Shown: positions 1 to 10,915, counted from the first letter of the stretch. The stretch: 64,000 bases of DNA from Isoetes taiwanensis (GCA_021234155.1 JAJEKV010000008.1:3547008-3611007); one strand, 5' to 3'. The notes: generated from the sequence alone by a model not told the origin. Program-made: numbers and translations.

Positions 1-224
1 GCTATGCAGACCATGAGAGCCAATGGAAAAATAAAAGATCATTATGCTCAGTATTTTAGTGAAACAGAATCATGATTTTAAACTTTTCTTTACATAAGAG
101 TTGTGCTTTACAATATCTAGTGTACGGCTATGTTGCTTAGACCAGTTAAGTTCATATCAAAATGGAATGATGGGGAGGCAATACCGCTCAAAGAAAAGGG
201 CAGGACCTTCAAGTTATCATGAAG

Positions 225-435
225 GTGTGCAACTAAGGCCCACAATTGGATGTACAGGATCTTGTTGCATCATCCAAGCTAATGTAATATAGGATACACT
301 TAGAGAATGCCTAGCAACAATGCTAGATATGACTGACAAAAGTTTCCTCCAAAAATTTTCTTCTCCCCGCTTTCAATAATACCCCAAGACGCCTTTCAGC
401 TAGACGCAGTTCAACTGAACTAAACTTTGGACAGC
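225..435 (-). pseudogene. Downstream remnants of the aldo/keto-reductase-like gene
   Basis: Below the exon at 665-898 two more pieces fit the same family in order. Around 330-435 the minus strand reads FSSVELRLAERR and LGVLL..KFLEE, like the 'QHSVVDMR...GGLLSEKFL' region. Around 225-282, after an ATTACATTAG acceptor-like site, it reads LAWMMQQDPVHPIVG, like the last barrel segment 'LAWxLxxPxxxPIVG' of these reductases. After this the frame meets a TGA and continues only in another frame, so the carboxyl end is shifted or truncated. The match of three separate pieces in the right order and strand is the main support. Confidence 0.35.
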
Positions 436-664
436 TAAGCACTAGCTTTAACATGGATGCCAACAAATGAGAGAGAGAGAGTAGTTTTAACCACGCTTCA
501 CTAGGCAAAGATCCAACTGGACATGTGGACCACACACCACACTACATTGTTTGTTGTCTCGCCTCAACCATACACCTTACATTATGCCTCATATAGCCTT
601 TCAAGGCCTCTCTTCGCTTTCATGGCTCATGAGCCTTTTGATTTGATTTTAATTAGAATTGAAC

Positions 665-898
665 CTGGATGCATATAACGGGCACCCCTGCATCTACCAT
701 CTTCTCTAATGCTTCTGCATTCATGTTTGTAGTACCAATGCTAGAAATAATGCCTTTCTCCCTCAAATCACTTAGAATGTTAACAATGTCCACCATGTCA
801 GGAAAGCTATTATCCACCAATGTAACTACACAAGGCCTAATTTGGCCACTTTGAATGCATATATTGAACAGTGAATACCCTCCATCATGGCTGGAGAC
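665..898 (-). CDS. Aldo/keto-reductase-like internal exon
   Basis: The minus strand is open for exactly 78 codons between a pyrimidine-rich acceptor (TTTGTCTTCAG, ending at 899) and a CAG|GT donor (664-663), so both borders look like real plant splice sites in phase 0. The translation contains DIVNILSDLREKG, then a branched-chain and TN stretch, then EKMVDAGVPVICIQ. This order matches the segment of plant and bacterial aldo/keto reductases where the helix 'DxLxxLxxLxxxGkI' is followed by 'xxTNF' and 'ENGIPVVSNQ'. Such enzymes are (beta/alpha)8 barrels that reduce carbonyls with NADPH. The catalytic Asp/Tyr/Lys segment lies in upstream exons that I cannot find. Family assignment is by motif recall only; the gene is partial or broken. 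Confidence 0.5.
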
Positions 899-2269
899 CT
901 GAAGACAAATACATTTCTTTATTATTCTTTCTGTTGCATCAAGATTCCAGAGTTAGATCATGAGCATTGATTGTTTTTAATGAACAGTGTAACTCATGAG
1001 GTGCTTATATCCCATAATAGAAACTGAAATCGATTAACATGAGGGGAAGTTCCCAATTTAAAAAGAAGGTGTATTCAAGATTGCCCTGTGTATACAAACC
1101 TTTTCTTGATTTCTTTGAGAAACTGAAATGCCATGTTTTTTTTTTTTACGTGTTTGTTTTGGATGATTCCATATCAGAAAGTAACCTTTCATAATATGAT
1201 TTTGTAAGGATGACCTGCGAATCATTTCCACCCCTACAGCATGCTGCTATCGGCCTCTAAATGAAAAAAATAAGAGAAAATCAAAGCTTTATCATCAAAG
1301 CTTAATGGATATTTTTCTCAAATAAAGCAAGTTGTCTACTACTTATATTCAAAAAATTTAGGTCAATTCATTTTCCTATAAAAATTAAAGATTTGATTTG
1401 GGAACAACTCTCTGGAAACTAGTATTGGTTCACAGAAGACAAGCAACAATTTCGACCCTATCATGTTCAAACAATTCTATCTCCCTTCTTAGACCTCGGA
1501 TTGAGGTGTAGCCTTTTGTGTCTTACTCTCTAGCTCGCGGAAAAAAATGCAAAAATAATGAAAAAAAATCATAAAAATATTGTTATTGAGACAGTTTTAC
1601 TTTATTTAAACATGAAGCAAAATAGACTTGGCCCTCTTAGGTTTACCTAAGCGTAACTCTCATGAATGGGGACCAATAGATTTTTAGGCCTTTTATCCAT
1701 GCAACACGACTGCCATATATTAATATGTAAGAAGGGTTTGATTGATTATTCATCCTTTGACTTTATATAGATTTTAATCAACAAAGGTAAATGCACTTTT
1801 CTAGTACATTCTAGAATGGACTCTCGTGATGAAAACCAACAAACCGCTTCCTCATTCATTCTAAGAGATTTTTCTGGCTAATGTAGGGATAGTGGGTAGC
1901 CGCACACATGCCGTAATCCACCCATGTAAATAAAGGAAAATCCACCATAATTCATTTGGACCCCAACAAAATACAATGCTAATAGAGACTGGTTAGGTAC
2001 CGGGCTTAAAGTATCAACGGATTAAAAAACCTCGCTCTTCGGTTTTCGGTGAAAACCCTAGTGATAAGCCTTCTAGCGCCTTTGGACACAAACGTAGAAG
2101 GCATAAAAAATTCATTCCCTAAACCTACCTAATGGAAAGTCTAAAACAGATGCCGCCGCTAACCTCGCACTCCTCGCACATCACCAAATAAAACAACAAG
2201 ACAAACCAAACCTCCCAGAGTGGAGGGGTTGATTACGCTAAAAGCGATAAAAAAAATAGGGGAGGGTGG
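899..2269. other. No gene recognised
   Basis: AT-rich stretch with a T12 run near 1136-1147 and short A runs. No long open frame or conserved motif was seen on either strand. Missing upstream exons of the reductase-like gene could lie here but I could not identify them. Confidence 0.5.
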
Positions 2270-2820
2270 GTTCAAAGAATGAGGTAATCGGCCAGAGAGA
2301 AGAGGTGAAGCTACCATGAGAAGTCGGGCGTAAACGCCTAAAATAGCTTAACTCCCAATCTCGTAATCTGCATGCGCCACCGCATGCATGTAAATATAGG
2401 ATATGCTCGTCTCCATTTCTAATGGCGATCCATGTCTCTGGATCGATGGGATTCTGTGACCAAATTCCTCGATGAAACCAACAAAACCGCCAATACCAAA
2501 GGACTTCCTTAACAAACTAGGACTGCGGACGAAGGTCACAGGATGAAGGCTAAAGGTCGGTAGAACGACAGCCAATTATGCCAAACCAGGTGAAGAAGCC
2601 TCCCTTGCCTGGAAACAATTCAAAGAGAATAAGGTAATCATTGAGAGAAGAGGAAGCCACAGAAGTCGGGCTAAACGCCACTTAAAATAGCTTAACTCCA
2701 ACTGTGAACGTGCATGTTACTCAAGATGTACGCAAAACATGCATGCTCTGGCCCCATTCTAGGAATGCATGATCCCATGTCGCTGACTGATGGGATCATG
2801 TGATGGCTCTAGTGTTAACA
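2270..2820. repeat. Direct duplication of about 190 bp, spaced about 350 bp
   Basis: The segment near 2277-2470 (GGTAAT..GAGAGAAGAGG, then GTCGGGC.TAAACGCC, AAAATAGCTTAACTC, a CATG-rich stretch, then a CTGG/CTGA..GATGGGAT end) recurs at about 2633-2815 in the same orientation with indels. The copies are clearly related but diverged. No coding function is seen. Confidence 0.6.
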
Positions 2821-2972
2821 AAATAAATGTAAGATAGTAGTAGAAATGAGAACGTAAAATATTCCCTTAGAATAAACTAATAAATAACATTCAGACCAAC
2901 ATAACAATTTTCTCCCTTCTATGAAGGCGACCTGTGTTGTTCGAATATATCAAATATCAAGGTTTTTGATGT

Positions 2973-3390
2973 TACTATGGAATAATGTAAGGCTAAACTT
3001 AGCTATTTGGAAATTTTTTAGCATATTCTCAAGAAATATTGGCTAAAGTACTTGGAAAAATATAATAATTTTATCTTAACTTTTCTTAGCGTGCAGCAAC
3101 CTTCAATCTCTTTAACCAAACGCTAAAAAGTAAGAGACTGAATTTATATTGTTTACCTAAACCATAGCAATATTTGAAATTAATTTCAGGCTAGTTTAGC
3201 TCATATCATTCTAGTTTATAAGAAATGTATAAATAGTAATTTATTTTCTAGCATATATAGAATAATTTGAGGCCTAGACTTAGCTAGCTGGCATCATTTT
3301 ATAATGTTTTCAGAAAAAAATTACCAAAGTAAATGGAAAAAATTGAAAAAATGTATAGTAATTCTAGCTTAATATTTCTATTGGCCATAC
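2973..3390. repeat. AT-rich repeat of about 280 bp period, about 1.5 units
   Basis: Unit one begins at AATAATGTAAGGCTAAACTTAGC (2981 onward, shortened here) and a diverged second unit begins at 3261 with AATAATTTGAGGC. Both contain TTAGC boxes, 'AAATGGAAAAA', and 'CTAGTTTATAAGAAAT'. The same family with the same 280-bp step occurs at 49603-50180. It looks like a tandem, satellite-like or MITE-derived AT-rich repeat. Confidence 0.65.
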
Positions 3391-4139
3391 CACAAAATGC
3401 ATTCGATCCGAGCCATTGGATCGGAATTCTCGAATGGGTGAGCATGCATCTCCCCCATGCATGCATGTATTGCATGCATTTTCTGATGGCCGGTTCTTAC
3501 AAATCTGACAGCAGATGGGTTTAACGAAGAGGATTTGTCCTCCTCAAAGTATGCAATCTGTAGAAGATGCAGTTTATTTATTCTGCTGATTTTTATGAAA
3601 GACCAAGTGAGGCTTATGGCAAGTGTCTTCACGATTTGTTTGACATTGTAGTTCTTGTTTTTACACCTGCCCATGTTGATTTTATCCATTGTTGTCTTAA
3701 AATTCTCTAGTATATGCTTCACATCGATGTTAACTAGCATTACTTTCCACTCACGATAGATAATCACTTGGTACTTCCAACTCATATTCTGCTGACTCTG
3801 TTGATAATCCATGTGCACAATTTGATCCTATTGACTACTCGAGCTGGTTTAAAGCCTTTGAATACTATATTTATATATAAATAAGATTACAAAAATTACT
3901 TTTTACAGGGAAGTATAATCCATTCATAAAAAAGGGATAAATATAAAAAGTTAGTAGTACCATTTAGATATTGGCAATGTAGCAGAGTATGGAATTCAAA
4001 GAGTGAGCCCCAGATGGGCACCAAGCTAGAAGGGGGATCTGAGGTTAAGATTTTTAATCTTTCGACCCCTCCCTGACCATGATAGTAAGAATGCAAGAGA
4101 TGCACGTGCGGAATCGCCAGCCATAATATTGAATCTCCC
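3391..4139. other. Unassigned; one minus-strand open frame of 146 codons
   Basis: A minus-strand frame (3818 to 3378) has no recognisable motif and partly overlaps the repeat at its carboxyl end, where CATGCATG-rich DNA yields a His/Met/Ala-rich tail. That is typical of chance translation. I do not assign a gene. Confidence 0.3.
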
Positions 4140-4399
4140 TTTATACCTTGCCCGCAGACAAGAAAGCTCTTCTAATATTCAGGTTATGATCACAAGAATA
4201 GCCATAAAGGCAAGGTTCATCGCTCAGAATATTCTGAGGGACCAACACCTTAAGCCATTCCCGACAGCCGATTGATTCGCTTCCACTTGATTTTTCGCAC
4301 CAACACGAAGATGATATCTGAAACCCAAAGATAAACAGTAAGTAAAATCTAAGCTGCAGCAGTGATCCAATTGATATCATAGTTAATTTGCTTAATCAT

Positions 4400-4830
4400 T
4401 TCTTTGATGCGATTTGCAATTAAAGCCGAAGCATATACTTCTTCCGCTAATCCTCCACAACATGATATAAATCCTCCAATCATTTGGGTTCTCCTGCATA
4501 AAGAAGTCAAGAGAGCTCAGAGAAAGTAGGTCATAACCCAATAAATTGGAAGCCAATTCGAGCACCCATTCCGACCATATGCAAGTCCTAAATAGATGAT
4601 CTTCATCTCCTCTCGCATTAATCGAGGGCGTAGCATATTAGGAGCTCTACGCATCCTCGCAGCTCATGGCATTTCTGATTCGTCGCCAAAGCTCTATGCC
4701 ATAACTGCCATATAAACGACTTAATCTTGGGGAAAATTAGTCTGGCCCACATAAACATCAAGTTCCTGGTACATCTATCAGCCCCTGTCTGCCATTTGAT
4801 ATGCATGGAAATGCCCCGATCCCTCATAAG
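4400..4830 (-). pseudogene. LINE zinc-binding tail (zf-RVT-like)
   Basis: The minus strand reads 'FPKIKSFIWQLWHRALAT', the hallmark start of the zf-RVT region ('PxKvkfFlWrllhxaLpT'), then a Cys-poor loop, then 'EDHLFRTCIWSEWV', the 'E..dHLFxxC..s..vW' end, in another frame. The paired cysteines of the first half are not clear, so the zinc site is probably lost. This tail normally closes plant LINE ORF2. Confidence 0.7.
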
Positions 4831-4929
4831 ATATCTATAGCTTGTCCCGGATCATGGAAACCCGTTTCCTTCCTTACTATGATTCCAAATTTTGAAGTTC
4901 TCTACTGACCATCTCGGCCATGAAGAAGT

Positions 4930-5541
4930 TTAAATACAAATGTTATTATACAAGGCTTCACAGTTCTCCCCCTCTTTAACTAAGGCTGACTCCCGGAAGG
5001 GGATGACACCTTGATCATTGAACAAATCCTGGATGAAGTGAATCCCTTTGGTGCTCCAAAGCTTGGCCTGATCTGGAAAATGACAAGCTAAACACAGAGA
5101 GCAGGGTTCCAAAAAATGGATTGGTCCATGGAAAGCCCTTCCTTTCAAGTAAACATACCTTCAACTGAATTCCAAGCCTTAATCCATTTCTTAATCAAAC
5201 CAGGGATGGAGTTAGAGACCATAAAGGGGAAGTAGGATAGAGGGCGTAGTCCAATTCACGCTTCCACCAAAGGATAGATATTATCTGTCAGTACCTAATA
5301 ATAATGGAAACCGTGCTTGATCCGGATTATATGTACCTTTGTAGAAGTACTTGGCAATAAGGGCCATACCCTGCTTTTCAATATTAATGACCCTGCCACC
5401 ATTTTCTTCAAGAAAGATTCTTCCATTGCAACCGAGTCCAAGATCTTCCGCTTTGCCCACAAGAGATGAATCTACCAATAATACTCTGGAGCTTGGTGGA
5501 CACCTTCTTGGGGGCCAAGATTTCAGAGGACTGATATACAT
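4930..5541 (-). pseudogene. LINE ORF2 region after the reverse transcriptase
   Basis: Two short minus-strand frames continue the ORF2 protein. One contains KNGGRV-like and 'ALIAKYFYKG' residues (5541-5281). The other contains 'LWSTKGIHFIQDLFNDQG' (5148-4930), which matches the recurring 'W...GI..l.DL.n..G' stretch of plant LINE proteins between reverse transcriptase and the zinc-binding tail. Frames change between them. Confidence 0.55.
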
Positions 5542-5879
5542 GAGAAGAGGAGATCACAAAATTTGGTAAATAATGGCTCACGCATGCTTAGAAATGTATT
5601 TGGAGTTAAGGCTAATAACCTTCCTCCGAACTTCCTCAATTATATCGGCCTAAATGTCAGCTAATCGGGCCTTCTTTAAAGCATAAGGAATACCTGAGAT
5701 TTTAGAAGAATTGGTGGAAGGATATACTATTAACCCAAAAGAGCAAAATGCTGCTCTCCTTTACCTAATCTTTAGCCGTAACCTTCGATTTGATGGGATT
5801 AACTTTATAAGTCCATGTATCTCCAAAATTCTCCAAATTGTCTGAGTGTTAATAATAGACTCCATAGGTCCATAGAAAC

Positions 5880-7062
5880 CAAGAAGAAAGTATCTCTCGC
5901 GAAAATGTCCATTCAAATTTGATCCATCTCTCACCATCGAAGAGATTGAGGCCCTGGATCATATTAGTATTTTTAGCCTCCTCCATCTTACCATGGAGGG
6001 CTTCCATAATTATCAGAAAAAGGAAGGGGGCAAGTGGACATCCCTGCTTAACCCCTCTTTGCAGAGGGAAGAAGGGACTACACTCCCCATTGATCAGGAC
6101 CGAGGATCTGGAGTTAATAAGAATAGCTCTAAAGATAAGAATTACCTCGTTTGAGAAGCCCAGGGCACTGCAACACTTAAAAAGGAAGCTCTAGCTTACA
6201 GTGTCGAAAGCTTTGGTGATGTCGAGCTTGATGGGGGCTATATCCTGCTTAGAGTCCTTTGCCCAATTTAGCCCAAGAATGGTTGTCACCACATTATCAA
6301 GGATGAATCTGTCCTTAAGATACTCTGCCTGAAAGGAGCTGATAATTTTGTCCAGTACAGGTTTGAGCCTCCTGGCTATAGTACCAGAAATCAGCTTGTA
6401 GATCACATTGGATAAGGATATAGGCCTGTAATCCGAGAACGAGATGGCATGTCGACCTCAAGAATCAACGTGATGAAGCTAGTATTAATCCTAGCATCCA
6501 TACACTTTTGATCTCTGAATTCGTTAGCTAAGCAAGTGATGTTGTCTCCTAGAATAGGCCAAGCCTTAGTGAAAAATTCGACAGGGAGACCATCCTGCCT
6601 TGGACTCTTGCCTTTCTCCATCTCTCGGGTAGTTTGGAGAAGTTCAGCATTCGAGAATGGCCTATCAATATGGGCATTATCGTCGTTGCTAACCTTAGCC
6701 TGAAGATTAATGAATCTATCTATAATGTCATGATGGCAATCATGATTGGTACCCATTATGTTGGTGAAGTGCTCAGCAGCAGGCCTTTTGATCTGATTCT
6801 CCTCTGTGATAAAGTCATCCTCTACCTTAACTTCAAAGATATGGTTCCTTTTGGTCCTATCTTTTGCCTTGACAAAGAAGAATTTCGAGCCACATCTTTC
6901 ATTATCCCTAATTTCCCTGATCTTGGCTTTCAGCTTCCAACCCTGTGCAATTCTTATCTCTTCTCTCTCAATTTTAGCTCGAATATTATCCTTTATATCT
7001 TTTGGAGCATGAGGGAGGGAATCCTGCTTAGAGCCCTTTGCCCAATTTAGCCCTTTGCCCAA
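5880..7062 (-). pseudogene. LINE ORF2 reverse transcriptase, frameshifted
   Basis: Two minus-strand frames that overlap by 4 nt (7062-6403 and 6406-6191), followed by a third, carry reverse transcriptase in order. The first has the pre-RT region and the 'GLPVEFFTKAWPI' finger motif. The second has 'MIYKLISGTIARRLKPVLDK' and motif A 'KLDITKAFDTV' with the first catalytic Asp. The third (about 6070-5930) has 'RGVKQGCPLAPFLFLIIMEAL', the motif B region. At about 5905 the YADD catalytic box is damaged and reads ARDT followed by FFL. As read, the enzyme is dead. The domain copies LINE RNA at the nicked target. Confidence 0.85.
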
Positions 7063-7080
7063 TTTAGCAGGATTTAGCAG

Positions 7081-7972
7081 GAGTTAATAAGAATAGCTCT
7101 AAAGATAAGAATTACCTCGCTTTGATATAGCTTCCAAAGTAATCGCAACATTCAAAGGAAGCTCCAGCCTTACAGCTCAAAGCTTTGGTGATGTCGAGCT
7201 TGATGGGGCTACTCTAGAGTCCTTTGCCCAATTTAGCCCAAGAATGGTTGTCACCACATTATCAAGGATGAATCTGCCCTTAAGATACTCACACCAAAGG
7301 AGTCAGATAATTTTGTCCAAGATGTGTTTGAGCCTCCCCGCTATAGTACCGTAAACTGCCTTTGTAGATCGTCACATTGATAAGGATATAGGCCTCAGAA
7401 TCCTATGAACTAGATGGTATGTCGACCTCAAGAATCAAATAACGATGAAGCTAGTATTTCAGCATCCATACACACTTTTGATCTCCTCGGAACTAGCTAA
7501 GCAAGTGATACACCCTAATAGCCAAGCCTTCGGACAGGAGACCATCCCCGCCTTTGACTCTTGCCTTCTCCATCTCTCTCGTAGTTTGGAGTAGTTCAAG
7601 ATTCGAATGGCCTATCAATATGGGCATTTATCAGCTGCTGCTAACCTTAGCCTGGAGATTAATGAATCTATCTATAATGTCATGATGGCAATCATGATTG
7701 GTACCCATTATGTTGGTGGTGCTCAGCAGCAGGCCTTTTGATCTGATTCTCCTCTCGGTGGATAAAACGTCTCTACCTTAACTCTAAAGATATATTCCTT
7801 TGGTCCTATCTTTTGCTTTGACAAAGAAGAATTTCGAGCCACATCTTTCATCATCCCTAATTTCCCTGATCTTGGCTTTCAGCTTCCAACCCTGTGCATT
7901 CTTATCTCTTCTCTCTCAATTTTAGCTCGAATATTATCCTTTATATCTTTTGGAGCATGAGGGAGGGAATCC
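7081..7972 (-). repeat. Second, degraded copy of the LINE reverse-transcriptase segment
   Basis: This segment is a tandem duplicate of 6111-7024 at an offset of 970 bp: both begin GAGTTAATAAGAATAGCTCT and both end in TTGGAGCATGAGGGAGGGAA. The junction (about 7025-7080) repeats TTTGCCCAATTTAGC twice. The two copies differ mostly by small indels at CTG, CAG and CCTG sites, for example CCTCTGTG versus CCTCTCGGTG. No long frame survives in this copy. Confidence 0.85.
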
Positions 7973-8372
7973 TTTAAGTTCTGAAGAGAGGCCATCTTTT
8001 GCCTATGGATATCCTTGCCCCACTCCTTGAGCCAATTCTTAATTGCTTTGGAGGCCTTGATCCATCAAAACATCCATCCAAAAGCCCCTATAGGCTTGGA
8101 AAATATAGAAATGGTCTGTTGCAGCCTATCCATGAAGTCACCCTGCTCCAAAAGGCTGGTATTTCACTTGAAATACGTGTTCTTTCTTTTAACATTATTC
8201 AAAGCCAAAATCAGCAAATGCTAGGGTAGTGGATCGAAGGTAAACCCTTCCGTGTTGACTACCTGCTATCAGAATTCCAGAGGATTTTCAAAGATAGAAC
8301 CTCTCTGCTTACGTACAAGGTGTGGATCATCTCTTTGTCAAATCTTAACTGTAGAAGAATTAGGCCCCGCCC
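7973..8372. other. LINE linker between endonuclease and reverse transcriptase
   Basis: No long minus-strand frame survives here. By position it is the LINE segment joining the endonuclease to the reverse transcriptase. A few plus-strand frames are shadows. Confidence 0.5.
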
Positions 8373-8927
8373 TTAAGCAAGATTGTGATTATGGCCCCAT
8401 ATGAGCTCCCTCCAAGAATCTTTTTCCTGAGCACCTAGGGGCCTGAAATTATTATTTTTCATAAAATCATTAGTGATCATATTTAAATCCCCTCCTAAAA
8501 TGCACTCCTCGAAATCCAGATTATCTAAACTGCTTTTAACTATATTCCAAATCCCAACCTTATCCCCAGGATTATTATAAGCATATATGCTAACTAAAGC
8601 AAGCCTAATCCTAAAAATAGTGCAGAGGAGAATCTGCCACCTACCATCACTACCGTTAATCATATAAAAATCAGACATATTTAGATTATTTTTCCAAGCA
8701 ATAGCAATACCTGCAAAAGAGTCATTAGTTGGGATAGACCATAAGCTAAAATCGGGGGGGAGAGTTCTACCTATCATAACCTCATGGTTGGAGTCATGAA
8801 TCTTATGCTCTTGAATGAAAATGATGTCAGGATTAAGAGAGGAGAGGCACACTTTTAATCTATCCCTTTTAATACTATTATTTATTCCCTGGAGGTTCCA
8901 GGTAATACAATTAAGCTTCTTGTCCAT
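8373..8927 (-). CDS. LINE ORF2 endonuclease domain (EEP/APE fold), broken
   Basis: This is the best-preserved coding block in the window, 184 codons from an ATG at 8927. It is the apurinic-like endonuclease that nicks target DNA to prime LINE insertion. Visible motifs are TWNLQGIN (residues 9-16, metal-site Asn11), IQEHK (catalytic Glu40), SIYAYNNP (113-120) and LGGDLNM (144-150, Asp147 and Asn149). The frame stops before the usual carboxyl 'SDH' box, so the domain is incomplete by about 40 residues, and it is cut off from the reverse transcriptase. The start sits about 30 nt after the ORF1 stop, as usual for plant LINEs. Base composition is AT-rich and the block lacks the CTCG-type changes seen nearby. 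Confidence 0.9.
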   Translation of the reverse strand: MDKKLNCITWNLQGINNSIKRDRLKVCLSSLNPDIIFIQEHKIHDSNHEVMIGRTLPPDFSLWSIPTNDSFAGIAIAWKNNLNMSDFYMINGSDGRWQILLCTIFRIRLALVSIYAYNNPGDKVGIWNIVKSSLDNLDFEECILGGDLNMITNDFMKNNNFRPLGAQEKDSWRELIWGHNHNLA

Positions 8928-8959
8928 TAATACCTATACTTCCCTATCACCTCCCCAGC

Positions 8960-9325
8960 CTAGATGGTGGATTTCCTTGCGCTGGCCCTGCTGGGTCCTG
9001 AGTAGAATTTCTTCTTACCTCTACCCTTCTTTCTATCAACCAAACTCCAACCTTTTTCTTCTGTATCTAAAAGGTCTTCAATTTTTTGCTCGAGATCAGT
9101 TACCTTCCTTTGCTGAGTGAAGTCCGGAAGCTTGGGAGAAGAGAGAATGATGTCTCCTGTGTCAATCTTAACAGAGAGGTTAATGTTCTTAATCATAACC
9201 GGGTAAAAGCACTTGGGAGAAGAGAGAATGATGTCTCCTGTGTCAATCTTAACAGAGAGGTTAATGTTCTTAATCATAACCGGGTAAAAGCACGTTAGGG
9301 TGTCATACATTAGGGGGCAATTCAT
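8960..9325 (-). pseudogene. LINE ORF1 carboxyl-terminal fragment
   Basis: About 120 codons are open and end at a stop just upstream of the ORF2 start. The end is rich in Lys and Arg (GWSLVDRKKGRGKKKFYSG), suiting the basic nucleic-acid-binding tail of plant LINE ORF1 proteins. A 27-residue block (beginning FYPVMIKNINLSVKIDTGD) occurs twice because of an 81-bp in-frame tandem duplication (9131-9292). The amino-terminal part expected of ORF1, including any zinc knuckle, is absent. Confidence 0.6.
9131..9292. repeat. 81-bp perfect tandem duplication inside ORF1
   Basis: The sequence starting CTTGGGAGAAGAGAGAATGA at 9131 starts again at 9212 with essentially no differences. It is a multiple of three, so the frame is kept. 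The near-identity points to a recent slippage event or an assembly duplication. Confidence 0.9.
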
Positions 9326-9330
9326 GTAAA

Positions 9331-10559
9331 CTTTTGAATGGGTTGCTGAATTTTAAATGTACTTATTTCATGTATAAATTTTATTCTGCAGATGAAAAAT
9401 TCCTTTGTTTGTAATTATGACGGTAGAGGCCTACATGTAAACTCCTGGAGAAAATTCCTCCTCCAATTTCTCCGTGAAAATTCTCCAAAAATTTCCTTCC
9501 AAGAAAATTCTAAATCGAACTTCAAGAAAGTAGAAATCACAATTTGATTTTTCCAGATCGTGAAAACATGCAATCCGGGTGGATTTTGAAACTGAATGTG
9601 GCAAACATCAGATGGCATCTGTGAATTCAAAATTGTGAAGAGTGTTGAAATCAGGTATGTAGTAATTTCGAAAGTGGGAGAGATGAGAAAGGGAAAAGAA
9701 GATGGCAGAGCATGATAGCTAAATTGAAAAGGGTAGTAGATCCTCAAGGTATGTTACCAAAAAATAAGGACCAGCAGTAAAATGTCATATTGTTAAGTGA
9801 GAAAAGAATGAACCTCCTCGCTCCTAATCAAAGGTACTCTTATTTGCTTCTAGATTCTTTAAGATCATAGGCTATTGGAGCTTTTTGAACCTCGTGGATC
9901 GGGTTTCCTTCACAGCTATCAAGCATGCAATTTTAGAAAACCTTAAAGATGGATTGGAAGAGGTAAAATGCTCTAATAGTGGTGATAAACTCCGTCAGCT
10001 ACATCCACCATCAATGGTTGTAAAAAATGGTGATCAGCTAAAAGGAATTGTTTCAGAAGATGCTCAAATGCCATCCCTAAATCTTCATATGGTGCTTGCG
10101 TAAGAGAATGTAAATTGCTAGTCTTCAAACATCTGGGGCATTTCAGCGGTGCGGTGAAGGCTAGATCTCGATCGCTTGGATGAAGAAACCAAGCTAAAAG
10201 TCATCCAGTTCCGCTTAACACCAGTTTCACCAAAGTACAGCCAGGATGGAGAGCAGCCAGGCAATCCAAAGATCTTGACATTCCTCGCATAAAGCTTTCA
10301 AAGAAACTATTACATTGGCTTCTTTTAGTTTTCGTGTACATTTTCATGCACATATGTGAAGTCCCCATCAACTTAGCCATTTTGCTTGACATAGCCTTTT
10401 CTGGCCCCGCTTCGTTGTGGATAGGTTCCGTGACAAGATAAAATCCGCTAAATTCCCGACGATGTCAAAAAATAATGATTTTTAAATAAAATTACGATTT
10501 AACGATTTAAACCTCACGCAATGAAAACAAATTCTCGTGTACAAAATAAACGCGGAAAG
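9331..10559. other. Unassigned region with a plus-strand open stretch
   Basis: Around 9857-10103 the plus strand is open and contains 'VSFTAIKHAILENLKDGLEE' and later, at about 10165-10290 in a shifted frame, 'LDEETKLKVIQFRLTPVSPK'. The composition looks protein-like (Lys/Glu/Leu-rich, no obvious repeat), so this may be an exon pair of a host gene or a captured gene fragment. I do not recognise the family and assign no function. Confidence 0.25.
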
Positions 10560-10915
10560 CCGTGACGCTGGTAAACTTTTTCGCTGGGTGACGCCGAACA
10601 AAGAAAAATCAAGCAGACGCTGAATTTACAGACAAACCTTCAGATCACAGACGCTTAAAGAGCTCACAGACGCGATACGTAAGAATCTCGCGTACGGAAA
10701 TTCAAAAAGAAAAAAAAAAAAAAAATTTAAACTGCGAAAAAAAAAAAAATTGAATTACAGACGGGATCTTCAGATCGCTGCAGACGCCGAAAATACTTCT
10801 TCATAATGCTAGCATAAGGTTTCGCTGCGACGCCAGTATGCTCGCATCGCCGCCATCGCTTTATGAGATTGTGGTTTTCACAGACGCTTTCACGTTGTTT
10901 TCAAGCAGACACCTA
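10560..10915. repeat. Cluster of CAGACGC motifs with poly(A) runs
   Basis: CAGACGC or a one-base variant occurs about eight times in 350 bp (near 10611, 10650, 10674, 10757, 10782, 10833, 10880 and 10904), spaced unevenly, with two long A runs at about 10708-10725 and 10737-10750. No frame is open through it. It could be an untranslated or LTR-like part of an unrecognised element. Confidence 0.4.

Larger units (their letters stand above)
4140..9330 (-). mobile_element. LINE (plant L1-type non-LTR retrotransposon), 5'-truncated and broken
   Basis: On the minus strand, from high to low coordinate, there are an ORF1 carboxyl tail, an endonuclease domain starting at an ATG 30 nt or so after the ORF1 stop, reverse transcriptase motifs, a thumb/connection segment and a zinc-binding tail. 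This is the standard order of plant L1-type LINEs, which copy themselves by target-primed reverse transcription. Most of ORF1 is missing beyond about 9330, so the element is 5'-truncated. An internal segment of about 0.9 kb is duplicated in tandem (6111-7024 and 7081-7972). No clear poly(A) tail marks the 3' end; the lower boundary near 4140 is a guess. Several frameshifts make it non-functional as read. Confidence 0.9.

Noticed and set aside
6634-7050. 138-codon plus-strand frame
   Set aside because: It is the shadow of the LINE ORF2 frame on the minus strand.
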